64,000 nucleotides of DNA from Comamonadaceae bacterium UBA2334 (lineage in GTDB: Bacteria > Pseudomonadota > Gammaproteobacteria > Burkholderiales > Burkholderiaceae_C). Below the pieces are notes generated by a model. The model did no database searches. It worked only from the letters and a program-made list of their open reading frames with translations, and was not told the origin of the DNA. The position numbers were made by a program, and so were the translations under genes. The stretch spans positions 54,281 through 118,280 of the forward strand of contig DDUQ01000058.1 of the NCBI GenBank assembly GCA_002344885.1, written 5' to 3'. How positions within the stretch are numbered: the first letter of the stretch is position 1; each line of letters opens with the position of its first letter. Positions 50,581 through 58,649 of the stretch are shown piece after piece.

Positions 50581-52175
50581 ACGGTCTGCTGGATGTCTGG
50601 TGGCAGCATGCCCCGGTGCTGTCGGTGGTCTTGCCGTCGCTCACAGCGGTGGTGCTGCTGCTGTTGGGTGACCCAGGCGGTCTGTCGGCCCAAGGGGGCG
50701 CGCATGACGGTGGCCGGGTGGCCTGGCAGCGTCGGGTGGCCCTGGCCTCGGTGGGTCTGGGGTTGCTGGCGGCAGCGGCCATGGTCTGGCGGGCCAGCCA
50801 GGGTGAGCTGATGGTCTACCGCTTGGGTGAGTGGCCGGCACCTTTTGGCATTGTTTTGGTGCTTGACCGCTTGTCAGCATTGATGGTGTTGCTCACCTAT
50901 CTGGTAGCTGTGCCGGTGCTGTGGTACGCCACAGGCGGGTGGGACATGAGAGGTCGCTACTTCCATGCAGTGTTCCAGTTCCAGTTGATGGGTCTGTGTG
51001 GGGCCTTTCTGACCGGCGACTTGTTCAACCTGTTCGTGTTCTTCGAAGTGCTGCTGATTGCCTCCTACGTGCTGCTGCTGCACGGCCAAGGGCGCGAGCG
51101 CTTCCGCATGGGCGTGCACTATGTGGTGCTGAACCTGTCGGCTTCGGCACTGTTCCTCATCGGCGTGTCGATGCTGTATGCCGTGACCGGCACGCTCAAC
51201 ATGGCCGATCTGGCCGGACGCGTGGCCGCTTTGTCTGGCGACAGTGTGCCGCTCGCCAAGGCGGCTGCGGCCATCTTGCTGGTGGTGTTCGGGCTGAAGG
51301 CTGCGCTGGTGCCGCTGTTTTTCTGGCTGCCGGGCACCTACGCCGCAGCCAGCGCGCCGGTGGCGGCGCTGTTTGCCATCATGACCAAAGTGGGCGTGTA
51401 CAGCATCATCCGCACGCATTGGGTCATTTTTGGTGCCGACGCGGGCGAAGCGGCGCTGGCCGTCGCCGACTGGTTGTTGCCCGCTGCGCTGGTGACCAGC
51501 GTGCTGGGTGTGCTGGGTGCCTTGGCCGCCCAACACATGAGCCGTCTGGTGGCCTACCTCACGGTGTCGTCGGTGGGCACCATCATGGCCAGTGTGGGCC
51601 TGTTCACACCCGACACGCTGTCGGCTGCGCTGTACTACACGCTGCACAGCACCATCGTCATCGCCGGTTTGTTCCTGCTGGTGGAGCTGATGGCCGCCCA
51701 GCGTGGCGACGCAGGCGACCACTTGCAGCCAGCCAGCGCGGTGCGAGAGCCGGTGTTGCTGGGTTTGATGATGCTGTTCGGTGCCGCCTCGGCAGCCGGG
51801 CTTCCACCGTTGCCCGGCTTCCTGGGCAAGCTCATGCTGCTGCAGAGCAGCCATGGGCTGGCGGCGCAAGCCTGGATCTGGGCGGTGGTGCTGACGGTGG
51901 GGTTCTTCACCATCATCGGGCTGGCGCGTGCGGGCGTGGTGGTGTTCTGGCATGTTCAGCCCGTCGCCGACGGACCGGCAGCAGGCAGCAGCCTGAAGCT
52001 GCTGTCGGCCGCCTGGGTGTTCATGGCGCTGACCGTGGTGCTGGCGGTGGTGGCCGAACCGGTCAAGCGCTACACCGACGATGCTGCACGGCAGCTCACC
52101 GATCGGGCCGCCTACCAGAAGGCTGTGCTGGGTGACAGGTTGCAAACCACCCGTCCTTACACCGGAGAACGCTGA
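50577..52175 (+). CDS. mrpD: Mrp antiporter subunit D
   Basis: A 532-residue NuoN/NuoL-like membrane subunit with about 14 helices. Conserved pieces are FQFQLMGLCGAFLTGDLFNLFVFFEVLLIASY, LKAALVPLFFWLPGTYAAASAPVAALFAIMTKVGVY and GLPPLPGFLGKLMLLQ (given in part). It carries the antiporter proton/cation pathway with MrpA. It overlaps mrpC by 4 bases and shares one base with mrpE. Confidence 0.95.
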   Translation: MNGLLDVWWQHAPVLSVVLPSLTAVVLLLLGDPGGLSAQGGAHDGGRVAWQRRVALASVGLGLLAAAAMVWRASQGELMVYRLGEWPAPFGIVLVLDRLSALMVLLTYLVAVPVLWYATGGWDMRGRYFHAVFQFQLMGLCGAFLTGDLFNLFVFFEVLLIASYVLLLHGQGRERFRMGVHYVVLNLSASALFLIGVSMLYAVTGTLNMADLAGRVAALSGDSVPLAKAAAAILLVVFGLKAALVPLFFWLPGTYAAASAPVAALFAIMTKVGVYSIIRTHWVIFGADAGEAALAVADWLLPAALVTSVLGVLGALAAQHMSRLVAYLTVSSVGTIMASVGLFTPDTLSAALYYTLHSTIVIAGLFLLVELMAAQRGDAGDHLQPASAVREPVLLGLMMLFGAASAAGLPPLPGFLGKLMLLQSSHGLAAQAWIWAVVLTVGFFTIIGLARAGVVVFWHVQPVADGPAAGSSLKLLSAAWVFMALTVVLAVVAEPVKRYTDDAARQLTDRAAYQKAVLGDRLQTTRPYTGER

Positions 52176-52717
52176 TGTCTGCTGCCTCTGACACCCCGGT
52201 CCGATCAGCGGGCTGGTTTGATCACCCCTTACTGTTCCTGCTGCTGGCGGCCAGTTGGCTCGCCTTGTCGCACAGCCTGGCGCTGGTGCACCTGTTGTCG
52301 GCGGCGCTGATCGGGTTGATTGTTCCGAGGTTGGTGGCAGGCTTTCTGCCGCCTGCCGATGCGTTTCATGGGCCGACTGCCCTGCGTTTGCTGGGCGTGG
52401 TGTTGTGGGACATTCTGGTGTCCAACATCATCGTGGCGCGTCAGGTGCTGGGGCCTGTCAACAAGCTCACGCCCCTGTGGGTGCCTGTGCCGCTGGCCAC
52501 ACGCCACCCGCGTGTGAACGCGCTTTTCGCCAGCATCATCACCACCACGCCCGGCACCGTGTCGTGTGTGATCGATGAACAGCAAGGTGTCATCTGGGTG
52601 CATGCGCTGAACGGGTCCGACCCGCAGGCCATGGCACACGACATGAAGCAGCGCTACGAGCGCCCGTTGATGCAGGTGCTGGGTGTGTCGGAAGAAACCA
52701 GGGAGGGCGTGCAATGA
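52175..52717 (+). CDS. mrpE: Mrp antiporter subunit E
   Basis: A 180-residue subunit with two N-terminal hydrophobic helices and the cytoplasmic part RVNALFASIITTTPGTVSCVI followed by VHALNGSDPQ, typical of MrpE. The start ATG overlaps the mrpD stop by one base (TGATG). The C-terminus overlaps mrpF by 4 bases. Confidence 0.93.
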   Translation: MSAASDTPVRSAGWFDHPLLFLLLAASWLALSHSLALVHLLSAALIGLIVPRLVAGFLPPADAFHGPTALRLLGVVLWDILVSNIIVARQVLGPVNKLTPLWVPVPLATRHPRVNALFASIITTTPGTVSCVIDEQQGVIWVHALNGSDPQAMAHDMKQRYERPLMQVLGVSEETREGVQ

Positions 52718-52998
52718 CGGGGCCTGATGTTTTGACGTGGGCGTTGGACGCGGCCATGGTGGCCGTGGCGGTGGCCATGGCGCTGTGTGGCTGGCGGTTG
52801 TGGCGAGGGCCCGAGACCCCCGATCGGATCCTGGCGCTGGACACGCTGTATCTGAATGTGGTGGCGCTGGTGGTGTTGCTGGGCTTGCGCTGGAACACCG
52901 CGTTTCTGTTCGAAGCGGCGCTGCTGGTGGCCATGCTGGGGTTTGTGGGCACGGTGGGGTTGGCGCGCTACCTGACCCGTGGCGACGTGGTGGAATGA
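52714..52998 (+). CDS. mrpF: Mrp antiporter subunit F
   Basis: A 94-residue subunit with three helices and the conserved block RLWRGPETPDRILALDTLYLN, then LGFVGTVGLARYLTRGDVVE. It overlaps mrpE by 4 bases. mrpG begins 13 bases later after a GGGGAG ribosome-binding site. Confidence 0.94.
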   Translation: MTGPDVLTWALDAAMVAVAVAMALCGWRLWRGPETPDRILALDTLYLNVVALVVLLGLRWNTAFLFEAALLVAMLGFVGTVGLARYLTRGDVVE

Positions 52999-53011
52999 AG
53001 GGGAGCACGGC

Positions 53012-53356
53012 ATGAATCTGCCTGTCTGGGTTGAGTGGCTGGCTGCTGCGCTGGTGTTGGTGGCCGCTTTCTTTTTGCTGGTGGGGGCCATCGGGTTGGT
53101 GCGCCTGCCGGATTTTTTCATGCGCCTCCATGCCCCCACCAAAGCGTCTACGCTGGGTGTCGGCTGCCTGTTGCTGGCTTCCATGCTGGTGTCGGCTGCG
53201 CTGGGGCGTGCGGGTCTGGCCGAGTTACTCATCACGCTGTTTGTGTTTGTCACCGCGCCTGTGTCGGCCAATTTGCTGGCGCAGGCGGCGCTGCACCTGA
53301 AGGCCACCAGCCGGGCGAAGTTGCCGCCCGGCGTGCAACCGCACGCCGATCGCTGA
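53012..53356 (+). CDS. mrpG: Mrp antiporter subunit G
   Basis: A 114-residue subunit with three helices and the signature GAIGLVRLPDFFMRLHAPTK ASTLG, then LFVFVTAPVSANLLAQAAL. The open frame begins 11 codons earlier inside mrpF, but the ATG after GGGGAG gives the family N-terminus. It is the last gene of the six-gene antiporter operon. Confidence 0.94.
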   Translation: MNLPVWVEWLAAALVLVAAFFLLVGAIGLVRLPDFFMRLHAPTKASTLGVGCLLLASMLVSAALGRAGLAELLITLFVFVTAPVSANLLAQAALHLKATSRAKLPPGVQPHADR

Positions 53357-53374
53357 CAATCCTCGTACAGGCGT

Positions 53375-53399
53375 ACCCGCGGCCGCATCCGCTGCGGGT
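53375..53399 (+). terminator. hairpin after the mrp operon
   Basis: ACCCGC and GCGGGT with an inner GC/GC pair form a GC-rich stem 19 bases after mrpG. No T-tract follows. It is a plausible operon end, possibly Rho-assisted. Confidence 0.4.
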
Positions 53400-53493
53400 G
53401 CGCGTTTGGCAGGGGGGGCAGCCGGTCAGAACCGGGTCACCGTCCCTCGATGCCTCCACTACGATCTGAAACCGTTGTTCGGAAACATGAAAT

Positions 53494-54684
53494 ATGCCTG
53501 ATTCAGTGTGTATAGCGGGCGTGGGCATGACAGCCTTTGCCAAACCCGGCGCGCATGAGCCGTATCCCGACATGGCCGCCCACGCGGTGCGGGCCGCACT
53601 GGCCGATGCCGGGCTGGTGTATGGCGATATTCAGCAAGCCTACGTGGGCTACGTGTATGGCGACTCCACCGCCGGGCAGCGCGCGCTGTACGGCGTGGGC
53701 ATGAGTGGCATCCCGGTCATCAACGTGAACAACAACTGTTCCACTGGCTCCACCGCGCTGTTCCTGGCCCGGCAGGCTGTGGCAAGTGGCGCGGCAGAGT
53801 GTGTGCTGGCGCTGGGTTTCGAGCACATGAGCCCCGGTGCGCTGGGCACGGTGTTCAAAGATCGGCCGTCACCCTTCGACCGGTTTGACGAGGCCACGGC
53901 CGAGCTGGTGGGCCGGGACGACATTCCGCTGGCGCTGCGCTATTTTGGTGGTGCCGGTCTGGCACACATGCAGCAATACGGCACCAAGCTGGAGACATTT
54001 GCTGCCATCCGTGCCAAGGCCAGCCGCCATGCGGCCCACAACCCGTTGGCGTTGCTGCGCAAAGTGCTGACCACCGAAGACGTGATGGCCGCCCCCATGA
54101 TGTGGGAAGGCGTCATGACGCGCTTGATGGCCTGCCCGCCCACCTGTGGCGCTGCGGCTGCCGTGGTGTGCAGCGAGTCGTTTGCGCACCGCAGGGGGCT
54201 GGATGCGTCTGTGCGCATCCGCGCACAAGCCATGACCACCGACACAGCCATCACGTTCGAGGCACGCGACATGCGCGAGGTGGTGGGCTTTTCCATGGCA
54301 CGCGAAGCGGCGCGGCAGGTGTACGAACAGGGTGGCGTTGGCCCTCAGGACCTGGATGTGGTCGAGCTGCACGACTGCTTTGCCCACAACGAACTGCTGA
54401 CCTACGAATCCCTCGGTCTGTGTCCGTTGGGTGGCGCAGAGCGGTTTGTGGCCAACGGCGACAACACCTATGGCGGGGCCGTGGTGACCAACCCGTCGGG
54501 TGGGTTGCTCAGCAAGGGGCATCCGCTGGGGGCCACCGGCCTGGCGCAGTGCACCGAGCTGGTTCAGCAGCTGCGCGGCCAGGCCGGACAGCGACAGGTG
54601 CCCAATGCGCGCCTGGGCCTGCAGCACAACCTGGGCCTGGGCGGGGCCTGCGTGGTGACCCTGTACGAGCGGCTGAGCGCCTGA
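53494..54684 (+). CDS. thiolase-fold acetyl-CoA acetyltransferase / lipid-transfer protein (SCP-x type)
   Basis: A 396-residue thiolase-superfamily protein of the SCP-x/lipid-transfer branch. It has the nucleophilic Cys in VNNNCSTGSTALFLA, the catalytic His in ELHDCFAHNE, GKGHPLGATG with variant SKGHPLGATGLAQ, and the C-terminal Cys in LGLGGACVVTL. All thiolase residues needed for acyl transfer are present. Members act in beta-oxidation of branched or steroid side chains; the substrate here is unknown. It stands alone, 137 bases after mrpG and convergent with the CDF gene. Confidence 0.89.
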   Translation: MPDSVCIAGVGMTAFAKPGAHEPYPDMAAHAVRAALADAGLVYGDIQQAYVGYVYGDSTAGQRALYGVGMSGIPVINVNNNCSTGSTALFLARQAVASGAAECVLALGFEHMSPGALGTVFKDRPSPFDRFDEATAELVGRDDIPLALRYFGGAGLAHMQQYGTKLETFAAIRAKASRHAAHNPLALLRKVLTTEDVMAAPMMWEGVMTRLMACPPTCGAAAAVVCSESFAHRRGLDASVRIRAQAMTTDTAITFEARDMREVVGFSMAREAARQVYEQGGVGPQDLDVVELHDCFAHNELLTYESLGLCPLGGAERFVANGDNTYGGAVVTNPSGGLLSKGHPLGATGLAQCTELVQQLRGQAGQRQVPNARLGLQHNLGLGGACVVTLYERLSA

Positions 54685-54745
54685 TTTTTCTCGGGCCTCA
54701 GCTCTCGCAAGGCCGAAGGCGTACCAAGCGGGTGGGTGGCTGCGG

Positions 54746-55717
54746 TCAGTGGTGGTGGGCCACGGGCACCGGTGCGTGGTCCAGGTCCGGGTGTTGCCAC
54801 GGGTCCACGTGCGTCAGCAGGCTGATGACGCGGTGGTGTTGCATCACCCGGTCGCGTGCCTCCACCGTGATGTCATGTGCCTGCGCCACGGTGAGCGTGG
54901 CCAGCATTTCCAGGTGGGCATCGACCACGATCATGTCGCCCATCTTGCGCGTGCGCACATCGTGCACGCCCAGCACGCCCGGTGTGCCCAGCAGGGTCTG
55001 ACGGATGGCCGCTACCTCCTGCTCGTCCACTGCACGGTCCATCAGGTCGTTCATGGTCTGCCAGACGAAGGTCAGCCCCATGCGGGCCACCATCAGCCCG
55101 ACCACCAGTGCCGCAATCGGGTCCAGCAGCGGGTAGCCGGCCAGGTTGCCGCCGATGCCCAGCGCCACCACGAGAGACGAGGCGGCATCCGAGCGCGAAT
55201 GCCACGCATTGGCCACCAGCATGCTCGACTTCAGCCGCTTGCCCACCGACAGCAGGTACCGAAACAGCAGCTCCTTCGACACCAGCGTCGCCAACGCCAC
55301 CCACAGGGCGATGGTCTCCACCTGGCCGACTTGCCCGGGTGAGTCCAGCTTGTCTACCGCTGACCACAGCATGCCGACCCCCACGCCGGTCAGCAGCAGG
55401 CCCAGCACCAGGGTGGCCCCGGTTTCAAAACGCTGGTGGCCGTAAGGGTGGTCGTCGTCTGCGTCCTTGCGGCTTTGGCGGCTGGCGAGCAGTACCACGA
55501 AGTCGGACAGCAGGTCCGACAGCGAGTGGATACCGTCCGCCACCAGGGCTTGCGATTTGGCCATCAGGCCCACCACGATCTGCAGCACGGTCAGCAGCAG
55601 GTTGACCCAGACGCTCACCCAGGTGCAGCGCGAGGCCTCGGCTGCGTTGGCTTGGGCGTCGGGCAGCGGTTCGTCAGCGTGGGCGGCGTGGTCGGCGTGA
55701 GAGTGGGCTGGCTTCAT
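54746..55717 (-). CDS. cation diffusion facilitator family transporter
   Basis: A 323-residue metal/proton antiporter. A His-rich N-terminus (MKPAHSHADHAAHADE) precedes six helices with the metal-site motifs VADGIHSLSDLLSD and NAWHSRSDAASS, and a C-terminal cytoplasmic domain (DVRTRKMGDMIVVDAHLEM). The tail is again His-rich (HAPVPVAHHH). It probably exports Zn, Co, Fe or Mn. The frame is open 48 codons further upstream, but the ATG at 55717 gives the expected N-terminus. It faces the thiolase gene. Confidence 0.93.
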   Translation of the reverse strand: MKPAHSHADHAAHADEPLPDAQANAAEASRCTWVSVWVNLLLTVLQIVVGLMAKSQALVADGIHSLSDLLSDFVVLLASRQSRKDADDDHPYGHQRFETGATLVLGLLLTGVGVGMLWSAVDKLDSPGQVGQVETIALWVALATLVSKELLFRYLLSVGKRLKSSMLVANAWHSRSDAASSLVVALGIGGNLAGYPLLDPIAALVVGLMVARMGLTFVWQTMNDLMDRAVDEQEVAAIRQTLLGTPGVLGVHDVRTRKMGDMIVVDAHLEMLATLTVAQAHDITVEARDRVMQHHRVISLLTHVDPWQHPDLDHAPVPVAHHH

Positions 55718-55940
55718 GCAGGCATCAACAAGTCGGCAGGTTGCGCCCTGGGCGCAACCGTTGTTTCGGGTGCCCGCGAATGCAGAGCACCCAGCCATGT
55801 TACCCCGCGATGATGATGGCCCGACGGTTGATGGCCCTGGCGCTGACAGCGCATGGCACACGCGGCGGCAGGGCAGCCCACATGGGACGACGCCACTGCT
55901 TTTGGCGTATGCCAGTTGCGTGCAGATGTCAACAATGTAT

Positions 55941-55991
55941 ATAAAAAAGCCGTCTGACGCTTTTATATCAGAGATTTATTGCTATGAAATC
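55941..55991 (-). repeat. dispersed AGCGCTTT repeat, copy I (3' of chemotaxis receptor); terminator-like
   Basis: The plus strand reads AAAAAAGCCGTCTGACGCTT, then TTATATCA and TTGCTATGAAATC. It aligns with copy B. On the minus strand ATATAAAAGC and GCTTTTTTATAT can pair and end in a T-run, just after the stop of the chemotaxis gene, so this copy may serve as its rho-independent terminator. Confidence 0.55.
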
Positions 55992-57555
55992 AGGATTGAT
56001 GCGCGAGTTTGAATGCATTGACCTCGGTCACCAACTCGTTGGCCATGTTGTTCAGCGCGGCAGCAGAGGCGGCCATTTCTTCGACCAGTGCGGCGTTCTG
56101 TTGGGTCACCTGGTCGATGTGCCCGATGGCCTCGACCACCTGCGACACACCCAGTTGCTGCTCGCTGCTGGTGGTGCTGATTTCACTCACGATCTGCGTG
56201 ACCCGGTGAATGCTGTCCACCACCTCGGTCATGGTGCTGCCTGCATCGCCCACCAGGGTGGTGCCCCGGCTCACGCGGGACACGCTGTCGTCGATGAGCG
56301 ACTTGATTTCCTTGGCAGCGCCGGCACTGCGCTGCGCCAGCGAACGCACCTCCGACGCGACCACCGCAAAGCCGCGCCCGGCTTCACCGGCCCGTGCAGC
56401 TTCGACGGCGGCGTTCAGCGCCAGGATGTTGGTCTGGAAAGCAATGCCGTCGATCACGCCGATGATGTCGGAAATGCGGCGTGACGACTCCTCGATGCCC
56501 TTCATGGTTTCAACCACCTGGTTCACCACCTCGCCGCCTCGGGTGGCCACGCTGGCAGCGGACTGCGCCATCTGGTTGGCCTGGCGGGCGCTGTCAGCGC
56601 TCTGCTTGATCGCGCTGTTCAGGTGCTCCATGGATGACACGGTCTCTTCCAGTGCTGCGGCCTGGCTTTCGGTCCGGGCAGTCAGGTCCATGTTGCCGCT
56701 GGCAATTTCAGCGCTGGCATTGGCCACCTGGTCTGCGCTGCGTCGCACCTGCGAAACCAGAGACGCCAGCTTGTCTCGCATCAATTGCAGGCTGTGCAGC
56801 AGGCTGTCGTTGTTGTGAGTGTGGGTTTGCACATGTACCGTCAGGTCGCCTGCTGCAATCTGGTCGGTCACCTGGGCGGCGTAGGTAGGCTCGCCACCCA
56901 CCTGCAGCAGCAGGCTGCGGGCAATCAGTCGGCCCACCACCAAAAGCACGATCCCCATGGCCAGCACACCAGCGCCGAGGTAAATGATTTGTTGTCGGAT
57001 GATGGTGTTCACATCGTCCACATAAACGCCCGATCCAACGATCCACCCCCACGGCGCAAACCCTTTCACGAACGACACTTTGGGCTGCGGTGTGTCGCTG
57101 CCAGGTTTGGGCCAGTCGTAGGCCACGGTGCCCTGTCCTTTTTCTTTCACCACCTGGATGAAGGTGGGGAAAATTTGCTTGCCCGAGCTGTCTTTCAGGG
57201 CATTCACATCGGTGCCGTCCAGCTTGGGGTTGGCGGCATGCATCACCATGATGCCGCTCATGTCGTTCACCCAGAAATACTCGGTGCCGCTGTAGCGCAA
57301 GGACTTGATGGCCGCAAGTGCCCGCTCTTTGCCTTCTTTTTCGGGCAACGCCCCTTTGGTGACCAGTTCGTGGTGGTGTGCGATCAGGCCATGGGCAATT
57401 TCAACGGTCTGCTGTACCGCGCGTTGGCGCTCGGTGCGGACGATGGTCGCTTCTTCCAGCAACACGCTGGTGGCCATGATGACCAGGCCGATCAAAGAGG
57501 CACCTGTCATCAGCCACAGGCGGCGTGACATGCTGATGGCATTCAGAAACGACAT
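55990..57555 (-). CDS. methyl-accepting chemotaxis protein
   Basis: A 521-residue transmembrane chemoreceptor. An N-terminal helix ([21 protein letters not shown]) precedes a single-Cache periplasmic sensor ([41 protein letters not shown]). A second helix near residue 190 leads to HAMP and a signalling domain with the hairpin tip [28 protein letters not shown] in pieces. The C-terminus ends AFKLAHQS without the NWETF-type tail, so it is probably not bound directly by CheR/CheB. The ligand is unknown; Cache receptors of this kind often sense small organic acids. The start follows the ribosome-binding site GAGGAGA. Confidence 0.95.
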   Translation of the reverse strand: MSFLNAISMSRRLWLMTGASLIGLVIMATSVLLEEATIVRTERQRAVQQTVEIAHGLIAHHHELVTKGALPEKEGKERALAAIKSLRYSGTEYFWVNDMSGIMVMHAANPKLDGTDVNALKDSSGKQIFPTFIQVVKEKGQGTVAYDWPKPGSDTPQPKVSFVKGFAPWGWIVGSGVYVDDVNTIIRQQIIYLGAGVLAMGIVLLVVGRLIARSLLLQVGGEPTYAAQVTDQIAAGDLTVHVQTHTHNNDSLLHSLQLMRDKLASLVSQVRRSADQVANASAEIASGNMDLTARTESQAAALEETVSSMEHLNSAIKQSADSARQANQMAQSAASVATRGGEVVNQVVETMKGIEESSRRISDIIGVIDGIAFQTNILALNAAVEAARAGEAGRGFAVVASEVRSLAQRSAGAAKEIKSLIDDSVSRVSRGTTLVGDAGSTMTEVVDSIHRVTQIVSEISTTSSEQQLGVSQVVEAIGHIDQVTQQNAALVEEMAASAAALNNMANELVTEVNAFKLAHQS

Positions 57556-57685
57556 GGCAGTCTCCTCGGCAACCTTTGCGTGGGGCTTGGTTGCTCAACA
57601 TTCGATGTCACAAGCGTGACAAGGCACGATTCTCAGCAACAAACCGGGCATTGAACACCCAGCCGAGGCACTGTTTGCAGGTTTC

Positions 57686-57699
57686 TTGATCCAGGTCAA
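57686..57699. promoter_or_regulatory. FNR/Anr-like binding site upstream of the chemotaxis receptor
   Basis: TTGATCCAGGTCAA matches the FNR consensus TTGATnnnnATCAA except for one base. It lies 131 bases before the receptor's ATG and 27 bases beyond the convergent edge of the transglutaminase gene, so the receptor is the natural target. Oxygen- or redox-dependent control is inferred. Confidence 0.6.
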
Positions 57700-57725
57700 A
57701 AACTTTGCGCCACGCGGCGCGGTGC

Positions 57726-58637
57726 TCAGCCGACCAGGGGTGCGGCTGCAGCCAGTTCGTCGGGGGGGGCGACGGTGACGGCGACCGTCAATTGGGGCAA
57801 GCCGCCGCCCTGTATCACCCCGCGCAAAGGTGACACGTCGCCAAAGTCACGGCCAATGGCCAGCGTGACGTAGTCCTCGCCGGGGCGGCCCAGGCCGCAG
57901 CGGTTGTTGGTCGGATCGAAATCCACCCAGCCAACAGCCGGTGCATGCACCTGTACCCAGGCGTGTGACGCATCGGCCCCGATGAGCCTGGGTTGACCTT
58001 CGGGGGGCTGGGTCAACAGGTAGCCACTGACGTAGCGCGCAGGCAGGCCCAGGCTGCGCAGGCAGCCGATCATGATGTGCGTAAAGTCCTGGCACACGCC
58101 TTTGCGCTGGGCCAGTGCGTCCAGGGCAGGGGTGTTGACAGCGGTGCTGCCGCTGGCGTACGTCATTTCAGTGTGGATGCGCACCATCAGCGCCTGGGTG
58201 GCTTCCAGCAGGGGGCGGTCGGCCTCGAACACGCTGCGGGCATAGTCCGCAAACTGGTGACTGCGCGGCACATAGGGTGATGCGTAGGCAAACTCGGCCG
58301 CCGGTTCATAGGGTGCGCCGGCCTGGTACCGCAGGCCGTCGGCCGCAGCTTCCCACGTGCCTGCAAGGGGCAGCGGTTGCGGTGCATCGGTTTGAACCAG
58401 GCTGTCGGCCACCACCTGCAGGTTGCTGTGGGGGGACTGCAGGGTGAAGAACTGCCGGGTGTTGCCGAACGTGTCGGTGGCTGCGCTTATCTGCTCCACG
58501 GCGGGCGTCACCTGCAGGTTGTGGGCCAACACCTGTTGGCCGGTGCAGTTCCGTGGGCTGAGGTGGGCCATGTGCTGTGCCATCACCACCGGCGTAGCGT
58601 AGGTGTAGCGGGTTTCGTGGATGACGCGCAACAGCAT
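57726..58637 (-). CDS. transglutaminase-like protein
   Basis: A 303-residue protein with the bacterial transglutaminase N-terminal beta domain (RVIHETRYTYATPVVMAQH) and a transglutaminase/protease core. The catalytic triad is visible: Cys in GVCQDFTHIMIGCLRSLGLPARYVSGYL (in part), His in DASHAWVQVH and Asp in WVDFDPTN. It is the last gene of a minus-strand set with an ATP-grasp/alpha-E protein and a DUF2126 protein (12-base gap). In this predicted set it would cut or form isopeptide bonds; no substrate is known. Confidence 0.92.
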   Translation of the reverse strand: MLLRVIHETRYTYATPVVMAQHMAHLSPRNCTGQQVLAHNLQVTPAVEQISAATDTFGNTRQFFTLQSPHSNLQVVADSLVQTDAPQPLPLAGTWEAAADGLRYQAGAPYEPAAEFAYASPYVPRSHQFADYARSVFEADRPLLEATQALMVRIHTEMTYASGSTAVNTPALDALAQRKGVCQDFTHIMIGCLRSLGLPARYVSGYLLTQPPEGQPRLIGADASHAWVQVHAPAVGWVDFDPTNNRCGLGRPGEDYVTLAIGRDFGDVSPLRGVIQGGGLPQLTVAVTVAPPDELAAAAPLVG

Positions 58638-58649
58638 GGTCGTGTGAGG

